Origin: Bacteroidota bacterium
GTDB lineage: Bacteria > Bacteroidota > Bacteroidia > JACPRZ01
NCBI GenBank assembly: GCA_016193485.1
Contig: JACPRZ010000019.1
Coordinates: forward strand, 1 to 38,470
DNA: 38,470 nt
Direction: 5' to 3'
The translations under genes were made by a program, and so were the position numbers. The notes beneath the pieces are model-generated. The model searched no databases, was not told the origin of the DNA, and saw only the letters and a program-made list of their open reading frames with translations. This document shows, piece by piece, positions 16,106-24,400 of this stretch (within the stretch, counting starts at the first letter, position 1; each line of letters starts with the position of its first letter).

Positions 16106-19100
16106 ATGTTTCTATTAAAAAGAAATAGCGGGAAAACCCTGTGTGGGATCCTTTTTTTTATCATGTTGTTTCATTCAGATGAAACGTATTGTCAGGATAC
16201 CCTGAAAAAATTCGATACGAAATTCGTCATGGGTGGAGGTGAGCAGGAACTGCTTGAGGAAGCCGATTATTTTTTCGCTTTTGGCGAATATGACAGAGCG
16301 CTCGAAAAGTACCGCAAACTGGATGCACGGTATCCCGGTACTATAGAATATAAATACCGTGCAGGCATCTGTTGCCTGTTTATGGGTGGAATGGTTGATG
16401 AAGCCATTAAATACCTTGAGGATGCGAAAAAGGTCAAACCGAAACTGCATGAAATAAGTTTTTACCTCGGACGTGCATATCACCTGAATTATGAATTTGA
16501 CAAAGCGCTAATTTTTTATAAAGAAGCCCTTGAAAAGAAATCCACTTCTGAACCAAACCGCATTAAAATTCCCCGTTACCTTTTACAATGTGAAAACGGC
16601 AAAAAACTCGTAGTACAACCCGAAGATGTTGAAATTGCAAACCTGGGTCAGGTAATCAACAGCGATGCAGGTGAATACGCACCTGTGATTTCGGCTGATG
16701 AATCCATTCTCATTTATACATATAAGGGTAAAAAAAGCACAGGAGGCCTGCTGAAGCTGGGAGAACAATGGCTTGATCCTGAGGGGATAGGACCCCGTAT
16801 CAATACCAAGGAGCATGAAGCCACCATCGGGTTATCTGCAAACGGAACCCAACTTTTCATTTACCTGGGAGATAACGGTGGGGATATTTATGTAAGTAAC
16901 CTGGTAAAAAATAACTGGTCTGCTCCGGAACCGGTTGCAGGAAAAATCAATTCACGGCACTGGGAAGGCAGCGCAAGTTTGTCATCTGACGGTAAAACAC
17001 TCTATTTTTCCAGCGACCGACCGGGGGGCCTTGGCGGGAAAGATATTTACGTTTCAAAAATAGAAACGGACGGTCAATGGGATGAACCGGTGAATATTGG
17101 ACCGGTTATCAATACAAGGTTTGATGAAGATGCCCCGTTCATCCATGCCGTTGGAACGCTCCTCTTTTTCAGTTCACAGGGTCATAACAGTATGGGGGGA
17201 TATGACATTTTTTATTCCATCCTGTCAGATACCGCCTGGACTGATCCTGTTAATATTGGTCACCCGGTAAATACACCGGACGATGATGTTCATTATACGG
17301 TAGGCGCCAGTTGCGAAAGGGCTTACTTCGCCTCGGCACGCAAAGGTGGTAATGGAAAACAGGATTTGTATGTTGCCCGTCCGGGTATTATTGGTAAAAT
17401 TCCCAACATGGTACTGCTTAAAGGGTTGACTCAGGTTAACAATAAACCGGTATCTGCCACAATAAAAGTAATTAATGTATCAAAAGATGAAGTTTACGGT
17501 ATTTATTCATCCTATGCTTCAACCGGGAGTTATATGTTAACCCTCCCGGCAGGTTTCGAATACCAACTGGATTTTGAAATTAAGGGTAAAGTAACGCACT
17601 CCGAAAAGGTAAATACAAAAGCGGTAGAGACATTTGTGCAAGTTGAAGTAGCAGTGGATATTTCACCCGGAAAGGATAAGAAAACAGACACCACTTCCGT
17701 GATACAACCCCTTCTTGTTGCAGAAATTCAAAAGATGGAGGCTCTGCGGCCAAAAGTTATTACAACAGCACAAGAAGATGAAAAACCACTGGCTTTGCCT
17801 GATTGCACACTCGTAGTAGTACCCGAACCACATCCCGATGAAAAATTTACCGCACCGGGTGAAGAAAAGAAGCAGACGGAGGCGGAAACGGGGGAGAAAG
17901 CAGATGATGAGGTAAAGGCGAAGGAAGAAATAAAGCAGCAAGAGGCAGATGCAGTAAGAAATAAAGCGATAACCGATTCAATAGCAAAAGTAAAAGCGGA
18001 TGAACAGGCAAGAAAGGCGTCAATACTTGTAAAACTCAGGGCTGATTCAATTGCTGAGGCAAGGGCTAAATCGAGGAGAGATTCACTGGAACAATCTAAG
18101 GTGAAGGCTGAAGCCAAGGAATGGCAACAGCAGGAGGCAGCCCTGGCTGCCGAAGCAACCGCGAAGGCAGCGGCACTCAGAGCCAAAATGCATACAGATT
18201 CTGTGGCAAAGGCAGAGGTGGAGGCAAAGGCGAAGGCGGAAGAGAAGAAGCGGCAGGAGGCAGAAGAAAAAAAGCAGCAGGAGGCAGTAGCAGCGGCAGT
18301 CAGAACCAAAATGCAAGAGGATTCAATAGCAAAGGCGAAAGCAGAGGCGGAGGTTAAGGCGAAGGATGAGGAAGAAAGAAAGCGGCAGAAGGCAGAAGAA
18401 AAAAAGCAACAGGAGGCAGTGGCAGCGGCAGTAAGAACCAAAATGCAGGCAGATTCTATTGCGAAGGTGAATGCAGAGGCAAAAGCGAAGGCGGAAGAGA
18501 AGAAGCGGCAGGAGGCAGAAGAAAAAAATAAGCAGGAGGCAGTAGCAGCGGCAGTAAGAGCCAAAATACAGGCAGATTCAACTGCAAAGACAGTGGCAGA
18601 GGCAAAGGCAGAGGCGAAGGATAAGGAAAAAGTAAGTACAGGAACTTTAGTGACATCAAAGGAAAAAAAGAAGCCCGACACTGAAAAAAGCGTCACAGCA
18701 ACCGGTATATTTTTCAAGGTACAGGTAGGCGCCTACCCTGAAAAAAGGATTTTATCTTTTGAAGGTCAAAAGAAGAAAATCGCAGACCTCGGATCAATTG
18801 ATTCATGGACCATAGACAACCTCGTAAGGTTTACCATCGGATATTTCCCATCCCTGCGGGATGCCACAGCCATGCAAAGCAGTATTCGCATCAGGGGAAT
18901 AACCGATGCATTTATCACGGCAGAAGTGAACGGTGAAAGAAAATATCTGTGCGAAATTTACGGGCAATACGGAAATCTTTTTGAAGGTGTTAAAATACCG
19001 TTTTCACCGAAAGGATCTTCATGTCAGCCGGTTTCTACAAGCGTTAAAACAGCCCCGCGGGCAACCATTGCTACCTCATCTTATGAAGAGATTTTATCCT

Positions 19101-19414
19101 CCTTTGGATCCAGTCGAATTGAAAACCTCTCCTTTAGCATCCAGGTGTTCGCAACAAAAGCGCCTTCAAAATACGATTACTCTTTTCTTAATGAATTTGG
19201 TAAGGTATCGGCAAAAAGATTCGGGGACGGCCTTACCCGCTTTGCATTAGGGAATTTTAGTACCCTTAATGAAGCCGAACAATTCCGGAAAAAAATTCAG
19301 GCAAAAGGTTCAGCAGATGCATTTATCACCGCCTCATATTATGGCAAAAGATTACTTCTCACCGACCTCGCCAGTGCTGAATTTGACCCTGGAAAGGTGT
19401 CAAAATACCTGTGA
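16106..19414 (+). CDS. PorE-like protein: TPR, PD40 propeller, CRD, TolA-like coiled coil, two SPOR-like domains
   Basis: The product has 1102 residues. A signal peptide covers about 1-29 (TYCQ). TPRs lie at about 45-155 (ADYFFAFGEYDRALEKYRKLDARYPG). PD40/WD40-like blades lie at about 190-420 (YAPVISADESILIYTYKGKKS, ASLSSDGKTLYFSSDRPGG, GGKDIYVS, GHNSMGGYDIFYS). A carboxypeptidase-regulatory-like fold lies at about 430-515. An Ala/Glu/Lys/Gln-rich coiled coil lies at about 580-860. SPOR-like domains lie at about 866-955 (FFKVQVGAYPEKR) and 1008-1095 (FSIQVFATKAPSK). TPR-propeller-CRD is the order of the T9SS periplasmic protein PorE, which ends in an OmpA peptidoglycan-binding domain; here SPOR-like modules take that place. 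Compared with its paralogue at 21568, about 21 residues are missing in the first blades, right after KSTGGLL. A role linking the envelope to T9SS is inferred. Confidence 0.75.
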   Translation: MFLLKRNSGKTLCGILFFIMLFHSDETYCQDTLKKFDTKFVMGGGEQELLEEADYFFAFGEYDRALEKYRKLDARYPGTIEYKYRAGICCLFMGGMVDEAIKYLEDAKKVKPKLHEISFYLGRAYHLNYEFDKALIFYKEALEKKSTSEPNRIKIPRYLLQCENGKKLVVQPEDVEIANLGQVINSDAGEYAPVISADESILIYTYKGKKSTGGLLKLGEQWLDPEGIGPRINTKEHEATIGLSANGTQLFIYLGDNGGDIYVSNLVKNNWSAPEPVAGKINSRHWEGSASLSSDGKTLYFSSDRPGGLGGKDIYVSKIETDGQWDEPVNIGPVINTRFDEDAPFIHAVGTLLFFSSQGHNSMGGYDIFYSILSDTAWTDPVNIGHPVNTPDDDVHYTVGASCERAYFASARKGGNGKQDLYVARPGIIGKIPNMVLLKGLTQVNNKPVSATIKVINVSKDEVYGIYSSYASTGSYMLTLPAGFEYQLDFEIKGKVTHSEKVNTKAVETFVQVEVAVDISPGKDKKTDTTSVIQPLLVAEIQKMEALRPKVITTAQEDEKPLALPDCTLVVVPEPHPDEKFTAPGEEKKQTEAETGEKADDEVKAKEEIKQQEADAVRNKAITDSIAKVKADEQARKASILVKLRADSIAEARAKSRRDSLEQSKVKAEAKEWQQQEAALAAEATAKAAALRAKMHTDSVAKAEVEAKAKAEEKKRQEAEEKKQQEAVAAAVRTKMQEDSIAKAKAEAEVKAKDEEERKRQKAEEKKQQEAVAAAVRTKMQADSIAKVNAEAKAKAEEKKRQEAEEKNKQEAVAAAVRAKIQADSTAKTVAEAKAEAKDKEKVSTGTLVTSKEKKKPDTEKSVTATGIFFKVQVGAYPEKRILSFEGQKKKIADLGSIDSWTIDNLVRFTIGYFPSLRDATAMQSSIRIRGITDAFITAEVNGERKYLCEIYGQYGNLFEGVKIPFSPKGSSCQPVSTSVKTAPRATIATSSYEEILSSFGSSRIENLSFSIQVFATKAPSKYDYSFLNEFGKVSAKRFGDGLTRFALGNFSTLNEAEQFRKKIQAKGSADAFITASYYGKRLLLTDLASAEFDPGKVSKYL
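18160..18620 (+). repeat. Coding tandem repeat, about 41-44 residues per unit
   Basis: About four degenerate units follow the pattern AAAVR.KMQ.DSIAKA.AEAKAKAEEKKRQEAEEKKQQEA. They make the TolA-like coiled coil of the 16106 gene. Copies of GAGGCAGTAGCAGCGGCAGT recur near 18279, 18413 and 18536 with few changes, so the array can expand or contract by recombination. The opposite strand gives a long meaningless Ala/Ser/Phe-rich open frame. Confidence 0.8.
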
Positions 19415-19450
19415 CCTTTGGTTTTTACATTTTCACTTCCCTCCTCCCCT

Positions 19451-19513
19451 ATCCCTTATCCCTTATCCCTTATATATTTTCCTTTGATCATTGTCCTTTA
19501 TCCGTATTCCTAA
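19451..19513 (+). repeat. Degenerate 7-bp tandem array, consensus ATCCYTT
   Basis: Three perfect ATCCCTT units (19451-19471) are followed by six degenerate heptamers kept in register: ATATATT, TTCCTTT, GATCATT, GTCCTTT, ATCCGTA, TTCCTAA. The array lies between the PorE-like gene and the histidine kinase promoter. Confidence 0.65.
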
Positions 19514-19522
19514 TACAGGTCA

Positions 19523-19552
19523 TTGTTTTTTAAATCCACAGGGGTACTTTTG
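19523..19552 (+). promoter_or_regulatory. Bacteroidota promoter for the histidine kinase gene
   Basis: TACTTTTG (19545-19552) matches TAnnTTTG and a TTG (19523-19525) stands 19 bp upstream, the expected -33/-7 spacing. This leaves a leader of about 50 nt before the ATG at 19612. It indicates the kinase has its own promoter rather than reading through from the 16106 gene. Confidence 0.6.
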
Positions 19553-19611
19553 CGCACATAATTCCCTGACTGTTTGTGAGTTACAGAAAAACCAAATAAA
19601 ATATTTATTCT

Positions 19612-21483
19612 ATGGATGAAATCAGTATGAGTAAGAAAAAATCAGACCAAAGGGGAAATGGCCTGAACGGCCTGGATGACGTTGTTACCGGCCACGAAAT
19701 TCTGTCCCGGATCAATAATATTGTCCTGGTAGCCAGGAAGGGAGCGGAAATCATTTATGCGAGCCCATCAGTTGAACGAATCCTCGGATATAAACCGGAA
19801 GAAATGCTTGGTAACGGTTATTGGGTTAAATCTTTCAGGGATTTAAAACACAGGGACCGATCCAGGAAAAGAGTTGCTGAACTTGTTGCAGGAAAAATCT
19901 CCGAAGCCGGCATACTTTATGAGAACTACTTATTTACCAAATCAGGCACAAAGGAATGGATACTATGGCAGGATGCAAAAGGACCGGGTGAAACACTGAT
20001 TGGAGTAGGCCAGGTTATTACAAAGCAAAAACAAATTACCGAACAGATTAAACAAACCAAGTCACATCTTAACGGAATTATTGACAACACAAGTGACCTG
20101 ATATGGGCAGTAGATACCCAGTTCCGCCTCACCCTCTTCAATAAAACATTCATAAGATTCCTGCATTTCCGGTCGGGTAAAAAACCTTATATAGGTATGC
20201 CCATATATGAACGGCTGCATAGCGGGAAGATTGAAATGTGGAAAAATTATTATTACAGGGCGCTGGCAGGAAATCATTTTACCGTAGAAGATTTCATTCT
20301 TTACCCGAAGGATCCCAGAACGTACGAACTCTCTTTTAACCCGGTGAAAAAAGGAAATCGAATTACCGGGATTTCTGTTTTCGCCCGTGATATCACCCAA
20401 AGAAAAAAAAGTGAATTATCGCTTGCCCGCAGCAGGGAACAATACCGGACATTAATAAATACAATGGGTGAAGGATTGGGTTACCTGGATAATACAGGTA
20501 AGATAATTTTCGCAAATAAACGGCTATGTACAATGTTTGGTTACAGTGAAAAAGAATTTGTCGGTAGAAATGTTTTTTCACTGATGGATACAACCAAAGA
20601 CAGAAAATCTATCAAAGAAAAATTAAAGAACCGCAAAGAAGGTATTTCAGAGGATTATGATATTTCAATCAGGACAAAGCAGGGTAAATCATTATGGATA
20701 CACATTAACGCCTCACCGGTCCGGGATATCAATGGAAAGGTAGCAGGTTCGGTCGGAACAATAAGCGATATAACCGAAAAAAGAAATATGGTCGAACGGT
20801 TGACATCGGTAAATAAAAATCTCCAGACCTTCCTTTATCGTGCTTCACATGATCTTAGAGCTCCTCTTGCCTCAATGCTCGGACTGATTAATGCCGGAAC
20901 AATGTACCTGAAGGAGAAATCCTCCGGTGAATACCTTGAAAAAATGAAGATTACAGCATTAAAAATGGATAATCTTCTTAAAGAACTTACCGATATCACG
21001 CGACTTGAAGGTACTGAATCAAAATATGAAAAAATCAAATTTGGGTCCCTTGTAAGCGATATTATCGGCCGGCTTTGTAATAATGAGGATTTTAAGTTCG
21101 TAAAAATTTCGGTAAAATCAAAGACAAATAAAGAATTTTACTCCGACCCATTCATGCTTGATTCAATACTTCAGAATCTTATTTGTAACGCGGTAAAGTA
21201 CCGTAAACGGGGTATATTGGATCCAAAAGTATACATCCGTCTTAAAAAGATCAATCGCCAGTACATTATCAGTGTATCTGATAACGGTATCGGCATCCGG
21301 GCTGATATCCAACCGAAGGTTTTTGAGATGTTTTTTAAAGGACATGAAGAAATAAGCGGAACAGGTCTTGGTCTTTACATGGTAAAAATAGCCGTTGAAA
21401 AACTTCACGGCAGGGTAAAACTCACCAGCAGGCAGGGACAAGGAACTACGGTAAAAGTGTTTTTACCTGTGGAGAAAAGATGA
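19612..21483 (+). CDS. PAS-domain sensor histidine kinase
   Basis: The product has 623 residues with no signal peptide or membrane span, so it is probably cytoplasmic. Three PAS domains lie at about 28-145 (IIYASPSVERILGYKPEEM), 155-270 (ending VFARDITQRKKSE) and 280-395 (IIFANKRLCTMFGYSEKEF, ending GTISDITEKR). The HisKA domain has the phospho-acceptor His413 in RASHDLRAPLASMLGL. HATPase motifs are NLICNAVKYRKRG (N box), SDNGIGI (G1) and GTGLGLYMVK (G2), so the catalytic core looks complete. No response regulator is adjacent, so the partner is elsewhere. It sits between two PorE-like paralogues, which is suggestive of envelope or secretion sensing but not proof. The upstream ATG was kept; a second ATG three codons on (MSKKKS) is an equally possible start. 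Confidence 0.88.
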   Translation: MDEISMSKKKSDQRGNGLNGLDDVVTGHEILSRINNIVLVARKGAEIIYASPSVERILGYKPEEMLGNGYWVKSFRDLKHRDRSRKRVAELVAGKISEAGILYENYLFTKSGTKEWILWQDAKGPGETLIGVGQVITKQKQITEQIKQTKSHLNGIIDNTSDLIWAVDTQFRLTLFNKTFIRFLHFRSGKKPYIGMPIYERLHSGKIEMWKNYYYRALAGNHFTVEDFILYPKDPRTYELSFNPVKKGNRITGISVFARDITQRKKSELSLARSREQYRTLINTMGEGLGYLDNTGKIIFANKRLCTMFGYSEKEFVGRNVFSLMDTTKDRKSIKEKLKNRKEGISEDYDISIRTKQGKSLWIHINASPVRDINGKVAGSVGTISDITEKRNMVERLTSVNKNLQTFLYRASHDLRAPLASMLGLINAGTMYLKEKSSGEYLEKMKITALKMDNLLKELTDITRLEGTESKYEKIKFGSLVSDIIGRLCNNEDFKFVKISVKSKTNKEFYSDPFMLDSILQNLICNAVKYRKRGILDPKVYIRLKKINRQYIISVSDNGIGIRADIQPKVFEMFFKGHEEISGTGLGLYMVKIAVEKLHGRVKLTSRQGQGTTVKVFLPVEKR

Positions 21484-21523
21484 CTGCCTTCCTGTTAACC
21501 GGAATACCTGCCCTATTTATTAT

Positions 21524-21531
21524 TATTTTTG
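21524..21531 (+). promoter_or_regulatory. Possible -7 element for the second PorE-like gene
   Basis: TATTTTTG matches TAnnTTTG, 36 bp before the ATG at 21568. No -33 TTG is seen at the right distance. Confidence 0.3.
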
Positions 21532-21567
21532 ACACTTATATTAACCCCTAAAATTTCAACTCCTGTT

Positions 21568-24279
21568 ATGATTTCCTTAAAGAATTATCTTATGATCATT
21601 TCTTTCTTTCTGCCATTTACTTTTTCCCTGTCACAGGATACAATTAAAAAAGGATTCCAGACAACCCTTGTGTTGGGAGAGGGAGAACAATTACTTCTGG
21701 AAGATGCCGATTATTTTTTCTCGGCAGCCGACTATCAGCGTGCGCTTCTGAAATACCTTGAACTGGACAGGAAATATCCCGGTACCATTGATTATAAATA
21801 CCGGGCTGCAATTTGCATCCTCAGCATCCCGGGTGGCAAAGACCAGGCAATTCCGATGCTTGAAGATGCGCGCAAAATAAAACCAACTCTCACCGATATT
21901 GATTTTTATTTCGCACGGGCTTACCACCTCAATTACCGGTTCGATGATGCCATAAAAATGTATAAGAGCGCATCCGCAAACCCGGTTACGACTCCCGAAT
22001 CAAAAAAACAAATCGCCCGCCTGATTGAAAATTGCGATCATGCGAAAGACCTGGTTTCAAAACCGGTTGAAGTTACAATCTCAAATATCGGTTCACCGGT
22101 TAATTCGGAAGGAGCCGAATATGCTCCGGTTATTACTGCCGATGAGAGTATGCTTATTTTTACTTATAAAGGTAAAAAAAGTACCGGTGGTATGCTCAAT
22201 GAATGGGGTGAACCGGACCCGGAAGGCCAATATTATGAAGATATTTTTATGTCGCTGCATGTCGCTGATAAATGGCAGGAACCAAAAAGTGTCGGTCCTA
22301 CACTGAATACAAAAGCGCATGAAGCAAGCATTGGACTTTCTTCTAATGGTCAGCGGTTATATGTTTACATCGGATCCAATGGCGGTGATATTTATGTAAG
22401 CAGTTTACAAAGAAGCGCCTTCTCCGCCCCTATAACGATGGGAGAAAATATTAATTCAAAGTACTGGGAAGGCAGTGCAACGTTGTCGGCAGACGGAACC
22501 ATTCTTTATTTCTCAAGCGACCGGCCGGGCGGCCAGGGCGGAAAAGATATTTATGTTTCAAAACTGCATCCCGACTTAAGTTGGGGTCCGGCAAAAAATG
22601 CAGGAACGGTAATTAATACGCCTTTTGATGAAGATGCACCCTCCATTCACGTGTCAGGCGCTTATCTCTTTTTCAGTTCAAAAGGTCATAATTCCATGGG
22701 CGGATATGATATCTTCTATTCAAAATACGTCAATAACGGTTGGACCGCACCACGCAACATTGGTCATCCGGTAAATACGCCTGAAGATGATATGTTTTAT
22801 TCAGTAACCGCAACATGCGATGCCGGTTATTTTGCTTCGGCAGGAAAAAATTCGCTGGGACAGCAGGATATCTATGCCGTAAAACCCGGGTTACCGGGAC
22901 AAAAACCTAAAATGCTTGTGGTAAAAGGATCCGTTACACAGTCAGGTAAAGGAGTTGAGGCCGACCTTAAAGTTATTAATAAGACAAAAAATAATGAAGT
23001 GTTCGGTACGTTTTCGTCCTCAGCAACCGGAAAATTTGTGATTCCATTGCCGGCCGGAAATCTCTATAAGATGGATGTAGAAGTAAAGGGAAGAGTGTCC
23101 CATAGCGAAACGATTAACCTGCTTAATGTTGATTCTTTCACTAATTTGGATGTTGCAATAAATCTGCCTGCAGGAAAAACTGCTGTAGATACGGTATCGG
23201 TAATTCAGAAGCAACTCAATGCTAAAGTTTCAACTGAAGTTCTTGCTTCTGCGCAAACAAAGTCGGAGGCGAAGGAGGAAGAGAAAAAGCAGCAGGAGAC
23301 AGAAAAGAAAAAGCAGCAGGAGGCAGCGGCAGGAGCAGTAAGAGCCAAATTACAGGCGGATTCTGTTGCAAAGGTTAATGCAGAAGCGAAAGCGAAGGCG
23401 GAGGAAGAAAAAAAGCGGCAGGAGGCAGAAAAGAAAAAACAGCAGGAGGAAGCAGCAGGAGCAGTAAAAGCCAAATTACAGGCGGATTCTGTTGCAAAAG
23501 TTAATGCAGAAGCGAAAGCGAAGGCAGAGGAAGAAAAAAAGCGGCAGGAGGCAGCCCTAACTGCCGACTTGGCTGCCAAAGCGCAAGCGGAGGCAGCAGC
23601 GCAAGCGAAGGCAGTGGCAATAGCAACAGAGCAGGCAAAGACAGACGCTGAAATGAAAGCAAAACAAGAGGCAGATGCTAAGACAAAAGCGGAGGAAGAG
23701 AAGAAACGACAAGAGGCAGCCCTAACTGCCGAAGCAGCACTGAAGGAAGCAGCGCAAGCAAAGGCAGCGGCTGAATTAAAAGTAAAACAGGAAGCGGAGG
23801 CGAAGGCAAAATCTCAAGCAGATGCCAAGGCAAAAGCGGAGGAAGAGAAAAAGCGGCAGGAGGCAGCCCTAACTGCCGAAGCAACAGCGAAGGCAGCAGC
23901 ACAAGCGAAGGCAGAAAAAATTATTTCAACACAATCAGCCAACGTTAATCTTATTTTCAAAGTACAGGTTGGCGCATACGGGATAATAAAGTATTTCAAC
24001 AGGACAAAATTTTCTGAATTCGGTCAGGTTGATTCAACAACTCATTACGGAATTGTTCATTATACTATCGGAAGATATTCTTCTTTCCAGGAAGCCGTAA
24101 TAACATTGCTGAAAGTCGTAAAGGACGGTGTGCCTGATGCCTATATTGTTGCAGAACTGAACGGTGAACGCAAAGAGTTGTGCGAGGTGTCGCCCCTGTT
24201 CCCTGAATATTTCAGAGGCGTCAAAGTTTTAATAGGACCGGAAGGGGGACCGTGCCGCAAACCCGGTGGAGGCACCTGA
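21568..24279 (+). CDS. PorE-like protein: TPR, PD40 propeller, CRD, TolA-like coiled coil, SPOR-like domain
   Basis: This is a paralogue of the 16106 product. I start at the ATG at 21568 (MISLKNYLMIISFFLPFTFS), giving 903 residues with a normal signal peptide; an in-frame TTG at 21529 would add 13 residues that spoil it. Order: TPRs about 35-140 (EDADYFFSAADYQRALLKYL), PD40 blades about 170-440 (ADESMLIFTYKGKKSTGGML, ATLSADGTILYFSSDRPGG, GHNSMGGYDIFYS), CRD-like domain about 450-545, Ala/Lys/Glu-rich coiled coil about 565-790, one SPOR-like domain about 795-880 (LIFKVQVGAYG) and a short tail with PEGGPC. It has the full first blade that the 16106 paralogue lacks, but only one SPOR-like domain. 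It is likely periplasmic, reaching between T9SS/outer membrane and peptidoglycan; this is inferred from PorE. Confidence 0.75.
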   Translation: MISLKNYLMIISFFLPFTFSLSQDTIKKGFQTTLVLGEGEQLLLEDADYFFSAADYQRALLKYLELDRKYPGTIDYKYRAAICILSIPGGKDQAIPMLEDARKIKPTLTDIDFYFARAYHLNYRFDDAIKMYKSASANPVTTPESKKQIARLIENCDHAKDLVSKPVEVTISNIGSPVNSEGAEYAPVITADESMLIFTYKGKKSTGGMLNEWGEPDPEGQYYEDIFMSLHVADKWQEPKSVGPTLNTKAHEASIGLSSNGQRLYVYIGSNGGDIYVSSLQRSAFSAPITMGENINSKYWEGSATLSADGTILYFSSDRPGGQGGKDIYVSKLHPDLSWGPAKNAGTVINTPFDEDAPSIHVSGAYLFFSSKGHNSMGGYDIFYSKYVNNGWTAPRNIGHPVNTPEDDMFYSVTATCDAGYFASAGKNSLGQQDIYAVKPGLPGQKPKMLVVKGSVTQSGKGVEADLKVINKTKNNEVFGTFSSSATGKFVIPLPAGNLYKMDVEVKGRVSHSETINLLNVDSFTNLDVAINLPAGKTAVDTVSVIQKQLNAKVSTEVLASAQTKSEAKEEEKKQQETEKKKQQEAAAGAVRAKLQADSVAKVNAEAKAKAEEEKKRQEAEKKKQQEEAAGAVKAKLQADSVAKVNAEAKAKAEEEKKRQEAALTADLAAKAQAEAAAQAKAVAIATEQAKTDAEMKAKQEADAKTKAEEEKKRQEAALTAEAALKEAAQAKAAAELKVKQEAEAKAKSQADAKAKAEEEKKRQEAALTAEATAKAAAQAKAEKIISTQSANVNLIFKVQVGAYGIIKYFNRTKFSEFGQVDSTTHYGIVHYTIGRYSSFQEAVITLLKVVKDGVPDAYIVAELNGERKELCEVSPLFPEYFRGVKVLIGPEGGPCRKPGGGT
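23275..23925 (+). repeat. Coding tandem repeat (TolA-like coiled coil)
   Basis: Two near-identical units (KLQADSVAKVNAEAKAKAEE then KKRQEAEKKKQQE) at about 23290-23560 are followed by three looser units, each opening with ALTA and closing AKAEEEKKRQEA. The units resemble those at 18160-18620, so the two genes could exchange sequence here. Confidence 0.8.
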
Positions 24280-24333
24280 GAGTCATTTTTATTTTAACCG
24301 CCACAATCTTTCTCATTTTACTCTTTTATTTTT

Positions 24334-24363
24334 TCCGCCATAGGCGGATCCGCTTTCAGCGGA
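24334..24363. repeat. Two back-to-back hairpins
   Basis: TCCGCC/GGCGGA with loop ATA (24334-24348) is directly followed by TCCGC/GCGGA with loop TTTCA (24349-24363). It lies between the PorE-like gene and the glycosyltransferase. It resembles REP-type paired palindromes, and could act as a terminator or transcript-stabilising structure. Confidence 0.65.
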
Positions 24364-24366
24364 GAC

Positions 24367-24400
24367 CTTTGCCTTTTATCTTTTATCTTTGACCTTTGAA
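24367..24400 (+). repeat. 7-bp tandem array running into a gene start
   Basis: Heptamers in register read CTTTGCC, TTTTATC, TTTTATC, TTTGACC, TTTGAAA. The last unit contains the TTG start codon of the glycosyltransferase gene. Confidence 0.55.

Noticed and set aside
17728..18717. 329-residue minus-strand open frame rich in Ala, Ser and Phe
   Set aside because: It is the reverse complement of the repetitive coiled-coil coding region of the 16106 gene and has no start signals or family features.
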